From: REEP01 sp964517265
Lineage (GTDB): Bacteria; Pseudomonadota; Alphaproteobacteria; Rhodospirillales; Defluviicoccaceae
Assembly: GCA_964517265.1 (NCBI GenBank)
Contig: CAZFBS010000051.1
Span: 1 to 18,199, forward strand
Reading direction: 5' to 3'
Length of the DNA stretch: 18,199 nucleotides
The notes below the pieces were generated by a model. It did not search any database. It was not told the DNA's origin and saw only the letters and a list, made by a program, of their open reading frames with translations. The position numbers and the translations under genes are program-made. Positions 1 through 6,460 of the stretch are shown here, piece by piece (within the stretch, counting starts at the first letter, position 1; each line of letters opens with the position of its first letter).

Positions 1-278
1 GCCGCACCGCCCGCCGCGGCAGCGCCGGCAGCCGGCGGCGCGGCTCTCGTCGAAGGACCGCCGGGCGCTTCCGCGGCGCCAACACGCTGCTCGAGTTGCT
101 GGACGCGCTTGACCAGATCGAGGATCGCGGCGTCGCGCTCCTCGAGTTTCTGGAGGAGATTTTGCACCGTCGCGTCATCGGCCGCCACCGCCGGCGTGCC
201 GCTATCGAGCGCAAACGCCACTGCAGCAACGCCGGCAAGCAGGCATGCGCGCACCGATGCTCGTGGTTCCGCCTTCAT
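1..278 (-). CDS. Exported coiled-coil protein, N-terminal part only (FapF-like outer-membrane channel candidate)
   Basis: The reading frame starts at ATG 278 and stays open to the window edge, giving 92 residues; the C-terminus is outside. A Shine-Dalgarno (AGGGGGA, 9 nt spacing) supports the start. Residues 1-33 form a signal peptide ending in PAVAA. Residues 34-67 are heptad-like (LLQKLEERDAAI, then LVKRVQQLEQRV), a short coiled coil. From about residue 71 an Ala/Pro/Gly-rich linker follows. It lies 76 bp downstream of the exported C39 peptidase on the same strand, so the two are probably co-transcribed. From family knowledge, FapF of the Pseudomonas amyloid system has a periplasmic trimeric coiled coil before an outer-membrane beta barrel and is encoded near the C39-like FapD. 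The match here is by architecture and context only, since no barrel is visible. A generic alphaproteobacterial porin-like protein with an N-terminal coiled coil is the main alternative. Confidence 0.6.
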   Translation of the reverse strand, partial: MKAEPRASVRACLLAGVAAVAFALDSGTPAVAADDATVQNLLQKLEERDAAILDLVKRVQQLEQRVGAAEAPGGPSTRAAPPAAGAAAAGGA

Positions 279-354
279 AATCTTATTCCCCCTGAAATCC
301 CTGGATCCGAGCTGTGATCTGATTTGATGTGATGGGAAAGGGCTCGTGCTGCCC

Positions 355-1020
355 CTAGCGGAACATTACGAAGTCCTCCGCCCGCGGCGCGAGCGCGTTG
401 GGGCTCTCCTGCCCTGACCGCCCCGCGACAACGAAGCCGACGTGGCCGAACTCCGGATAATCAAGCCATTTTTCCTTGAAATTGTCGACCGTCATCGTCC
501 GGTTGCCCCACGCCGGATCGGCCAGCAGCACCCGATTGCCAACGACTCCGCGAAAGACGACGAAGTGATTGTAGCCGTTGGTGTCGATTGGCACCATCAC
601 CGGCGCCTGGGCGATCAAGTCGTCCAGCGTCATCTTGCCGTAGCCGATTCCTTCATAACCGCGCGCATCGACATAGCGCTTGAGGTCGAGCAGCGAGAAC
701 CCCTGCCGGATCTGGACCAGCGCGGGATTGGTCACGTACTCTTCCCGGCCCATCAGCCCGATCGCGATCTCCCGCTCGCTCACCGGATCGCCATGCTGGT
801 AATTGAGAATTGTCGCCAGCGCCGCCGCGCCACAACTGAGATCCCATTTTTGAACAACAACGCGATCCTCGCGCATCTCGAGCAGCGAGCGCACCGGAGC
901 GGGCTGGGCAGCCGCCGATACTGGGCTAGCGGCCATCGCAACCGCGACCAGCAGAACGAACTGGGCGATCATGAAGCTGCGGTAACCTTTGCCTCTCATT
1001 CGTCCGAACACCCCATGCAT
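355..1020 (-). CDS. Exported C39-type cysteine peptidase (FapD-like)
   Basis: This is a 221-residue stand-alone C39 peptidase domain with no ABC-transporter part. Residues 1-38 hold a basic N-terminus, a hydrophobic stretch (FVLLVAVAMA) and an ASPVSAAAQ cleavage region, so the enzyme should act in the periplasm or on the membrane's outer face. The active site is complete: Gln57 (oxyanion), Cys63 in DLSCGAAALATILN, His152 in GYNHFVVFRG, Asp168 in LLADPAWGN. The Gln-Cys spacing (6) and His-Asp spacing (16) equal those I know for the ComA peptidase domain (Q11, C17, H96, D112). I chose ATG 1020 because an AGAGG lies 8 nt upstream; a GTG at 1026 and an ATG at 999 are alternatives. C39 enzymes cut after double-glycine-type leaders, and the paralogues upstream carry a similar motif after their signal peptides, so they are the obvious candidate substrates. 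FapD of the Fap system is the closest known role. Confidence 0.85.
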   Translation of the reverse strand: MHGVFGRMRGKGYRSFMIAQFVLLVAVAMAASPVSAAAQPAPVRSLLEMREDRVVVQKWDLSCGAAALATILNYQHGDPVSEREIAIGLMGREEYVTNPALVQIRQGFSLLDLKRYVDARGYEGIGYGKMTLDDLIAQAPVMVPIDTNGYNHFVVFRGVVGNRVLLADPAWGNRTMTVDNFKEKWLDYPEFGHVGFVVAGRSGQESPNALAPRAEDFVMFR

Positions 1021-1074
1021 GATCACAACCTCTACTTAATTGACCTTGTTACCCGTGCGACACGCTCATCGCAA

Positions 1075-1770
1075 CTATAAAACCGCACGGAATACGTGAA
1101 GCGCCTCGGCATAGGGAACGTCGATTTGCGCCCCGCGCAACCGCGCAACGGCGCGAACCCCATCGAGGCTGCGGATCCCGGGAGGAGGCGCGCTCCGCGT
1201 CTTGTAAAGCGCGAGCGCTTCCAGCTTGGCGTTGATCTGCTCGCTGATATCGACAAAGACGCTGAACAGGGGTGCTGTTCCGAACGCGGCCCGGAGCGCC
1301 GTCTGCTCATAGCCCATCACCTGCGGGACGATCCAGCGACCGGATCGCCGGTCGCCGACACATGCCGCCATCAGAGCCGCCTGACAGATTCGCCGGTCGT
1401 CCTGATCCGGCCCCGCGGTCGGCACCAACAACAGATCCGGCCGAAAATCGTAGAGAATCGATTCGAACAGCTCACTGAGCTCGTAGCGAGGCACGGTGTC
1501 GAGCTTGTGCGTGAGGCCCTGATTGTCGAACAGGATCTTCCAGGAAAATCCAAGCAGTCGCGAGACCGCATGGATCTCCTCGATCTGCTCTTGATAGCTG
1601 GCGTTGCTACCCTCGTTGCGCATCCGCAGATCGTCGATCGCTGTAAACACGACACAACTCGCCGTGTCCGTGCTGGCGATCTTCGCCAGCAGTCCGCCGC
1701 AACCGATCACTTCATCTTCCGCATGCGAGGCAATGATGACGATCCGGCGCAACTGGCTCAGCGCGATCAT
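1075..1770 (-). CDS. PIG-L/LmbE-like deacetylase family protein with altered active site
   Basis: A 231-residue protein with the start of the PIG-L (LmbE) fold: a beta strand (RRIVIIA) followed by SHAEDEVIGCGG, corresponding to the usual AHPDDE...GG signature. The family removes N-acetyl groups from GlcNAc-type substrates using zinc. Compared with MshB, His13 and Asp16 are kept (here His16, Asp19). The general base Asp15 is Glu18, and the second motif, normally HxDH, reads DQDD (residues 122-125), replacing both His144 and the zinc ligand His147 by Asp. No signal peptide is seen, so it is probably cytoplasmic. The gene ends 54 bp before the C39 peptidase start on the same strand and is likely in its operon. 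Its role there is unknown: it could modify a glycan or precursor, or be a non-catalytic relative. AGGA lies about 9 nt before the ATG at 1770. Confidence 0.75.
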   Translation of the reverse strand: MIALSQLRRIVIIASHAEDEVIGCGGLLAKIASTDTASCVVFTAIDDLRMRNEGSNASYQEQIEEIHAVSRLLGFSWKILFDNQGLTHKLDTVPRYELSELFESILYDFRPDLLLVPTAGPDQDDRRICQAALMAACVGDRRSGRWIVPQVMGYEQTALRAAFGTAPLFSVFVDISEQINAKLEALALYKTRSAPPPGIRSLDGVRAVARLRGAQIDVPYAEALHVFRAVL

Positions 1771-1847
1771 GACAGGAGATCCTAGCGGCTTGAATTCTCC
1801 TTAGATGCGCCCGCTGACACTCCGGAATGCCGGTCGCGGGTGACGAA

Positions 1848-1875
1848 GAAGGGGGAAGCGGATGCTCCCCCCTTC
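1848..1875 (-). terminator. Hairpin between P1 and the deacetylase/C39 operon
   Basis: An 8-bp GAAGGGGG/CCCCCTTC stem (1848-1855 with 1868-1875) continues inward with a 3-bp AGC/GCT pairing around a GGAT loop. It lies 29-56 nt after the P1 stop on the minus strand, before the deacetylase start at 1770. No clear U-tract follows, so it may be a partial terminator or attenuator that sets expression of the processing genes below that of the substrate genes. That reading is inference. Confidence 0.5.
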
Positions 1876-1903
1876 GCTGGTGTCGATAATGCGAAACGAA
1901 CCC

Positions 1904-2302
1904 TTACTTCTTGGCAACACTCGAAATGGAAGACGACTTCGCGGAGGCCGTTGCGCCACTCGCCGTGACGGCAGCATCCGTCTTCGTCTTCGTTGCCGCA
2001 ACGACGTCGTATCCGGTCGCCGGACCTGATGCGTCAGCCTTGGCATCGGCGGATGCAGCGGCGTCGCTGCTCGGCGCCGGCGGCGCCGGCGGCGCGCAGC
2101 GGTTCTTGCACGTGTACTTCTTGTACTTGTTTCTCCAGTAACGCTTGTGGTCGTTCTTCTTGCCTGCCGCGGTAACGGTGTCCATCTGTGCGGCCGAGAG
2201 TTGCACCGGCGCTGCAACGTGAGCGGGTTCCGCAGCCTGCACGGCGCCGGCCAGCGCCAGAGCGGAAACGCCGGCGATCAGAGAGAGAAACTTGGCACTC
2301 AT
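1904..2302 (-). CDS. Small exported paralogue P1 (double-glycine-like motif, basic CxxxC segment)
   Basis: A 132-residue protein with no recognised domain. The start ATG 2302 is preceded by AGGAG at about 6 nt. Residues 1-23 are a Sec signal peptide (hydrophobic core, cleavage near VQAA). The family motif is at residues 34-47, LSAAQMDTVTAAG, one Ala longer than in the other members and preceded by AHVAAP instead of a direct EPLR. Next comes a strongly basic segment, KKNDHKRYWRNKYKKYTCKN, containing Cys-x3-Cys (CKNRC), then a Pro/Ala stretch (APPAPPAP) and an Ala/Ser/Lys-rich tail ending SSVAKK. The two cysteines could form a disulfide in the periplasm. It is the member nearest the C39 peptidase operon. 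I infer it is an exported substrate trimmed after the VTAAG motif; its biological activity is unknown. Confidence 0.75.
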   Translation of the reverse strand: MSAKFLSLIAGVSALALAGAVQAAEPAHVAAPVQLSAAQMDTVTAAGKKNDHKRYWRNKYKKYTCKNRCAPPAPPAPSSDAAASADAKADASGPATGYDVVAATKTKTDAAVTASGATASAKSSSISSVAKK

Positions 2303-2675
2303 GTCGTACTCCTATCTAACTCGTTCTTCGGTTGGCGTGGATGCCGACCCCACCGTAGCCAATTCCGCCCTCCCAAGTTACTTGGACATATGCGTGATAT
2401 CCTTTGGGATGATCTTCCAGTCCTCGCCCCATCCTTAAGGCGTATCCCGGAAGTAAATTTTTTCCATTGCAACAGGTGTAAGACGAGCCTCAATGAGAGC
2501 CAATAACGATTAACCCGACGGCGCTATTTAAAGAACCCAAACGAGTATTAAGCATCTTATGTTTATAGCCAAGCGGGTTAAGTAAAGAGCCCGCCGCAGT
2601 CCCATAGGTTCGTCCAGCGGACCTTATTAATGCTGCAACGGATGGCCATCGCAATCGGCCGGCAGGAATCAGAAA
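2303..2675. other. AT-richer intergenic region upstream of P1
   Basis: I see no gene here. The stretch is visibly AT-richer than its surroundings, notably 2450-2630, and should contain the P1 promoter. It holds an 8-bp inverted repeat, TTAACCCG (2510-2517) and CGGGTTAA (2574-2581), separated by 56 bp. No confident -35/-10 pair was found for P1. Confidence 0.4.
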
Positions 2676-2705
2676 ACGGGCCGCCCCCATCGTGGGAGCG
2701 GCCGT
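2667..2705 (-). terminator. Intrinsic terminator after P2
   Basis: The stem GGCCGC/GCGGCC (2679-2684 with 2698-2703) continues inward with CCCA/TGGG around a TCG loop, and outward with AC/GT past a bulged G. On the minus strand the hairpin is followed by GTTTTCTG. It starts about 40 nt after the P2 stop. Hairpin plus T-run is a classical Rho-independent terminator and separates P2 from P1. Confidence 0.7.
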
Positions 2706-2746
2706 CATTCGACAATTCGCCGAACGCTTGGCGTCTCGGCCAGAAA

Positions 2747-3367
2747 CTATTTCTTAGACGTTTTCGGGATTTTCACGGTCGGGATATCCACACCCACACC
2801 GACCCCGACGGCCACGATAATACCCGCCTTGTTATTTGAGTTCGTGATGGTGTTGACGTGGGTTTTGTCACCTGAGACGGTGGGGGTGACCTCGGCGGTC
2901 CTCTTGGCGCCGTCCCCGGTGGTCTTGTTGATGGCAATGCCCTTCACCACGGTGGCGGCGCCCCCCTTGGTGGCTGACGTGTTCACCTTGCTGTCCGAAG
3001 CCGCATCGCCGCTCGCGCTCCCACCCGCTTTGGCCTCGACCTTTCCGCCCGGGACCTCGGAAACGCTCACGAGGTCGGTCTTCACCTTCCCCTCTTTGGC
3101 AGTGGCGGTAGCCTGCCCGGAGCCGGACGTACTTTTCGGCGACGCTTTCGTCGAGGTAAGGGTTTTAACGTTGGCCCGCTTCCCCCTCGCCTTGCTGATG
3201 GCGTCGACCTTGGACCTGACAATCGCGCCGGCCGTAACGGAGTCCATTTCCGCGTGGCTCAGGCGCAGCGGCTCTGCCGCCACGGCCCCGCTTGCACCCA
3301 TCAGCATCACGCCCGAAACGAGCGCGGCGGCCGCGAGGGCCGATGTTGCTTGAGAAATACCTTTCAT
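2747..3367 (-). CDS. Small exported paralogue P2 (double-glycine-like motif, low-complexity, Gly-Val tail)
   Basis: A 206-residue protein with no recognised domain. I start it at ATG 3367 because a perfect AGGAGG lies 7 nt upstream; the frame extends to 3406 but without a leader-like sequence. Residues 1-31 are a signal peptide ending SGAVAA. The motif EPLRLSHAEMDSVTAG is at 32-47. The rest is low-complexity and rich in Thr, Ser, Gly, Ala and Lys, resembling a disordered or repeat-poor fibre protein. The last 26 residues contain an alternating hydrophobic Gly/Val strand (IIVAVGVGVGVDIPTV, about 183-198) followed by a basic end (KIPKTSKK). The strand is beta-prone, which would fit self-assembly, but that is inference. 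It has its own upstream module (shared with P3, P4 and P7) and its own terminator, so it is probably a single-gene transcription unit. Confidence 0.75.
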   Translation of the reverse strand: MKGISQATSALAAAALVSGVMLMGASGAVAAEPLRLSHAEMDSVTAGAIVRSKVDAISKARGKRANVKTLTSTKASPKSTSGSGQATATAKEGKVKTDLVSVSEVPGGKVEAKAGGSASGDAASDSKVNTSATKGGAATVVKGIAINKTTGDGAKRTAEVTPTVSGDKTHVNTITNSNNKAGIIVAVGVGVGVDIPTVKIPKTSKK

Positions 3368-3398
3368 CGACTTGCCTCCTGTTCCTACCACATGACGT

Positions 3399-3512
3399 TG
3401 AAGCACCTGCGGCGGCGAATGCAGATGATCGCGATACTATCGTGGGAGACGAGATGAAGGGACAGATCGCCCTTTGGCGAGGGCCGGTTGCCTCGTTTGA
3501 CGTACCCCAAAA
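3399..3512 (-). promoter_or_regulatory. Conserved upstream module of P2
   Basis: Reading the minus strand: GGGGTACGTCAAACGA, then the inverted repeat TCGCCaaagGGCGA followed by TCTG, then about 21 nt later ACGATAGT (3436-3442), then a CGCCGCAGGTGC block near 3404-3416. The same blocks in the same order occur upstream of P4, P7 and, more weakly, P3. GATAGT is a plausible -10 element and the inverted repeat a plausible operator, but neither is proven. Confidence 0.55.
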
Positions 3513-3544
3513 TGCACAAGTCAGCGGCTTGTCCCCGAGCCGGC

Positions 3545-3615
3545 GATACCTTCTTGGCTTACAGGTATCACCGCTCCTTGGCCCCGCCCCTGACCCGGGG
3601 ACAGCCGGCCCCGGG
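3545..3615 (-). terminator. Hairpins between P3 and P2
   Basis: Two inverted repeats follow the P3 stop on the minus strand: CCCGGGG/CCCCGGG (3594-3600 with 3609-3615, 8-nt loop) and GATACC/GGTATC (3545-3550 with 3564-3569). There is no T-run, so this is only a candidate terminator region separating P3 from the P2 upstream module. Confidence 0.35.
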
Positions 3616-3688
3616 ATCGGCGCCCAAGCAGGCGGCGCCTCATTCCGCCGTCGGCCTGAATGCGGCAGCGCATCACGCCTCGGCGCTG

Positions 3689-4111
3689 TTACGGATTGCT
3701 GTCCGCCGTCGCTGCCTCGATCAGCTTCGCAGCGGCTGCCCCCACGCGGGCCTCGATGGCGACCTGCAAAGCGTCGATATCAACCCCGACATCCGCAATG
3801 GTGATCGCCGGCGTCTCGGGTTGCGCAGCGAGCGCATCGGTCGACCTGATGAGCACCTCTTCCTTGACGGTTTCAATGCCGTTTTTGACGACGACGTTCC
3901 GATTGACTGTTGTCGCCGGCCCATCCGCCACAGTCGTGGTACTGGTCATGGTCTGGCTCAGCGTCGTGGTCGTGCCGGCGGTAACGCGATCCATCTGAGC
4001 GGCGCTCAGGCGCAACGGCTCCGCGGCCAGCGCACCACCGCCGAGAAGGGCCGTTGCGGATAACAGCGCTGCGGCTGCGATCGCCGAAGAGGCTGCGGTC
4101 ATGCGTTTCAT
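3689..4111 (-). CDS. Small exported paralogue P3 (double-glycine-like motif, C-terminal helix)
   Basis: A 140-residue protein with no recognised domain. Start ATG 4111 follows GGGAGCACAGTCG, a leader almost identical to that of P7. The signal peptide covers residues 1-30 (ALLGGGALAA), and EPLRLSAAQMDRVTAG is at 31-46. A Thr-rich stretch (TTTTLSQTMTSTTTV) follows, then a segment NGIETVKEEVLI, then an amphipathic C-terminal helix (VDIDALQVAIEARVGAAAAK). The middle and end resemble P4 (TxxDG, ETVxEEV, IEAR...IxA/IEA), so P3 and P4 are close paralogues that probably arose by duplication. The helix could mediate oligomerisation. The function is unknown; it is inferred to be a secreted substrate of the C39 system. 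Confidence 0.75.
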   Translation of the reverse strand: MKRMTAASSAIAAAALLSATALLGGGALAAEPLRLSAAQMDRVTAGTTTTLSQTMTSTTTVADGPATTVNRNVVVKNGIETVKEEVLIRSTDALAAQPETPAITIADVGVDIDALQVAIEARVGAAAAKLIEAATADSNP

Positions 4112-4205
4112 CGACTGTGCTCCCTATTCCCGAAATGGATGCTTCTGCCGGTTGCGCTGAAAGATGCCTTCGCCCGTATGTGCGGTCGCGGCGTCCGACG
4201 GCAGG

Positions 4206-4300
4206 CACCGTGAATGACGTCCGAAGTATCGGGGCGGAGAGGCCGAAACGGCCAGATGGCCTTTTGATGGCGCGCTCGTCCTTCCTTTGGTGTACGCCCA
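4206..4300 (-). promoter_or_regulatory. Upstream module of P3 (weaker copy)
   Basis: Minus-strand order: GGGCGTACACCAAAGGA, GCCATCAAAAGGCCATCTG, then 22 nt later GATACTTCGGACG (around 4222-4230). These match the GTAC, inverted-repeat/CTG and GATAGT blocks of the P2 and P4 modules, with changes in the inverted repeat. Confidence 0.4.
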
Positions 4301-4343
4301 AGGGATTGGGGCGATCCCAACACTGCCGACAGCGGTCCGGGAT

Positions 4344-4817
4344 TTATGGCTTGCCGGCTTCTCCCCAGGCCTTGGCGCGAATCGCCGCGATGCGGGCCTC
4401 GATGTCCTGATGCAAGGCCTCGATTTGTTCGTCGATGTCTCCGCCGTCCTCGACCGGCGACGGCTGTTCGGCGGGCACCTCCGCATCGGCCGGCCGCCGG
4501 GTGACCTCCTCTTCCACGGTTTCCTCTCCGTCGATGATCGTCCTGACAGTCCTGCGGGTGACCAGTTCGCCGTCTTCCAGCGTGGTCCTCGACTGCTCGA
4601 TCCGGGTTTCGCTCTTGCCGTCCCCGGTTGTGGTCTTGGTTGTCGACTGAACGCTGCGGGTTTGGCTGGACATCTCAGCCTTGGCGGCGGCATTGCAGTC
4701 CGCACCGCCGGCCATCGCGGATTCGCTCGCTGCGGCGGCACTTGCGCCCAGCATCGTCATGGCGGAGGCCAAGGTGGCGGTCGCCACCGCCGAAGAGCCT
4801 TGAAACGGGCGTTTCAT
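4344..4817 (-). CDS. Small exported paralogue P4 (motif lost)
   Basis: A 157-residue protein, start ATG 4817 behind GGAGGGATGCCCG; the open frame extends to 5045 but has no support before the signal peptide. Residues 1-30 are a signal peptide (MTMLGASAAAA). The family motif is absent: instead residues 31-41 read SESAMAGGADC, with a Gly-Gly and a lone Cys. A charged Thr-rich region follows, with TTLEDGELVTRRTVRTI, then GEETVEEEVTRR and a C-terminal helix (IDEQIEALHQDIEARIAAI). These last parts match P3, so common descent is clear although the cleavage-like motif is gone. Either P4 is processed differently (for instance at AMAGG) or it stays unprocessed in the periplasm, perhaps as a partner. 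It has the shared upstream module, so it is expected to be expressed with P2, P3 and P7. Confidence 0.7.
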   Translation of the reverse strand: MKRPFQGSSAVATATLASAMTMLGASAAAASESAMAGGADCNAAAKAEMSSQTRSVQSTTKTTTGDGKSETRIEQSRTTLEDGELVTRRTVRTIIDGEETVEEEVTRRPADAEVPAEQPSPVEDGGDIDEQIEALHQDIEARIAAIRAKAWGEAGKP

Positions 4818-4876
4818 CGGGCATCCCTCCTTAACTGCTTTGTAACCGTCCTGCCCCGCCCCCAACCGCGCACAGG

Positions 4877-4992
4877 GTTGCAGCGCCTGCGGCGGCCGAG
4901 GGGGCGCACTTCGCACTATCTGAGCGGGATGCCAGGGGTACCACCAGATCGCCTTTCGGCGGCGCCTCACCCCAATCGTTCGGCGTACCCCA
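4877..4992 (-). promoter_or_regulatory. Conserved upstream module of P4
   Basis: On the minus strand: GGGGTACGCCGAACGA, CGCCGAAAGGCGATCTG (inverted repeat CGCC/GGCG), then CAGATAGTGCG (4914-4921), then CGGCCGCCGCAGGCGCTGC. Block order and wording match the P2 module closely over about 115 bp, which indicates duplication of gene plus promoter region and retained regulation. Confidence 0.55.
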
Positions 4993-5044
4993 GGTTGGGC
5001 AAACGGAACCGGACAACGCAGAAGCAAGGGCCGGCGTTGCGCCA

Positions 5045-5674
5045 TTAGGGATTACAGCTTATGGCCTGTCCGTCGGTTGTAACCAGCCCGCGGGAAAGGG
5101 TGGCGTACCCCGCGCTGCGCGATCCGGTTTTTGCCGATGTGGTTCCTGTCGCGGAAGCGCCGGTTCCGCCCGAGACGCTGACGCCGGAGTCACCTTCGGC
5201 GTAGGTGTAACCCGCTCCCTCAGCGCCGATGTTACCACCCATCTGTACCGCCGAGGTTCCACCCTCGCTCAGCGAAACCGCCTTGTCACCAAGCGTTGTT
5301 CCTTCTGTCGTCGTCTGAACGCCGGCATGGGCATTCTGGTCGGCGATCAGAGAAAGATTGTCGACTCCGGTGTCGGCCAATTTGTCACCGGCAGCGAGGG
5401 CGACGCCGGCACTGGATGTGTACGCTTGCCTTGCACCTTGGCTGATGGCATTCGTCGTAGCGGAGCCAACGGCCAATGTACCACGCTTACCCAGGGCGAA
5501 GCTCCGGATACCCGTTTTCGAGAGCGCGAGGCCGGCAGTAACGGCATCCAGTTGTTGCGTGTCCAGGCGCAACGGCTCCGCTGCGGCGACTCCGTTCGCG
5601 CCCGCGAATGCGACGGCGGAAACGAGTGTCACGGCAACAACCCCCGAGGCTGATACGAAAATATTCTTTCTCAT
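5045..5674 (-). CDS. Small exported paralogue P5 (double-glycine-like motif; P5/P6 subfamily)
   Basis: A 209-residue protein, start ATG 5674 behind AGAGGGCCAAGCTT. The signal peptide runs to about residue 32 (AGANGVAAAEP), and the motif EPLRLDTQQLDAVTAG is at 33-48. The region after it resembles P6: an N-terminal segment with ARQAYTSSAGVALAAGD, a core NLSLIADQNAHAGV followed by a GTTLGDKAVSL turn, a GYTYAEGDSGV strand, and a C-terminal block YATLSRGLVTTDGQAIS. It is rich in Gly, Thr, Ser and Ala with few charges, like many secreted fibre subunits. It ends CNP, giving one cysteine two residues before the C-terminus. No enzyme motif is visible. It is inferred to be a secreted and trimmed structural protein; the family is not one I can name. 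Confidence 0.75.
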   Translation of the reverse strand: MRKNIFVSASGVVAVTLVSAVAFAGANGVAAAEPLRLDTQQLDAVTAGLALSKTGIRSFALGKRGTLAVGSATTNAISQGARQAYTSSAGVALAAGDKLADTGVDNLSLIADQNAHAGVQTTTEGTTLGDKAVSLSEGGTSAVQMGGNIGAEGAGYTYAEGDSGVSVSGGTGASATGTTSAKTGSRSAGYATLSRGLVTTDGQAISCNP

Positions 5675-6399
5675 AAGCTTGGCCCTCTATAGGTACTCCA
5701 TGCAATCTTGCAGAGCCCACAGTTGATGAAGCCCTCATCGTATCCCAACAGCGGCGGCAATGAAGGGGCCCAAAAGCATTACAACAAAATGGACAGTAGA
5801 ATAACGCCTTTTCGTATATTTTCTGTATGGCTTTTCGAAATTTCTTCCACCATTTTTATTATAAATATTCAATAACTTTCCACGATAGCTCGTTATCGCG
5901 AAGCCAATATTTGAGCTGCATACCATGTTTTTGGACTTGAGCGGGACTCTTCCCTCTCTTGGACGTGCGTGCCCGCAAGGCGGCCGCGCCGAATTACTAA
6001 GCCGGTAAAGCTCCCATATACTGCCGTCGCCTGCTCTCCAAACCATGCAATCTGTCAGCGCAGGCGACACCTCGGTTTGCGAATGCTCAGCAAGCAGCCG
6101 CGCGTCACCCGGGACGCAGTCGCGCACTTCGGGCGGGTGGATAGAGACTGGGTAAGGGCCTCGACAGCATCGGTAATGTGTGTCGCCATCGCCTCAGCGA
6201 CCGATGCGAAGGGCGCCCGACGAAAGGAAGTAAAATAGGGAATCAGACAGACGGTTATTTGAATAATCGTTTATATTTCATTCGGCGTATCGAAAAGCGT
6301 CAGGAGACGCCGCACCGCGCCCGGGCTGCGGATGGCAAGATCGTTCCTCAAACAGATGGAACAACTGAGGTAACGAATCCGCTTTCGCGTCCGGCAGAC
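5675..6399. other. Long gene-free region upstream of P5 with an AT-rich island
   Basis: I see no credible gene. The segment about 5770-5960 is strikingly AT-rich for this genome and on the minus strand contains TATAAT (5863-5858) inside ATTTATAATAAAAA, about 185 nt before the P5 start. No good -35 sits at the right distance. The minus strand also has GTTGGGATACG near 5745, weakly like the GTAC block of the other modules. The remainder, 5960-6399, shows nothing recognisable. Confidence 0.4.
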
Positions 6400-6425
6400 G
6401 GCCGCTCTCGAAACCGAGAGCGGCC
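6400..6425 (-). terminator. Strong hairpin after P6
   Basis: A perfect 11-bp stem GGCCGCTCTCG/CGAGAGCGGCC (6400-6410 with 6415-6425) with an AAAC loop starts about 35 nt after the P6 stop on the minus strand. No T-run follows, but its position and stability suggest a transcription end or mRNA 3' stabiliser. Confidence 0.6.
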
Positions 6426-6460
6426 TCCGGCAAATCCCGCAAACGCCGGATCGCGCGGCG

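Noticed and set aside
442..1080. 212-residue plus-strand frame opposite the C39 peptidase
   Set aside because: Shadow frame; the minus strand has signal peptide, complete active site and ribosome site.
2829..3353. Hydrophobic 174-residue plus-strand frame opposite P2
   Set aside because: It is the antisense of a Thr/Lys/Gly-rich protein with a strong AGGAGG start; no independent start signal.
5735..6127. 130-residue minus-strand frame upstream of P5
   Set aside because: It mixes GC-rich and AT-rich composition, shows no domain, signal peptide or recognisable ribosome site, and lies in a promoter-like region.
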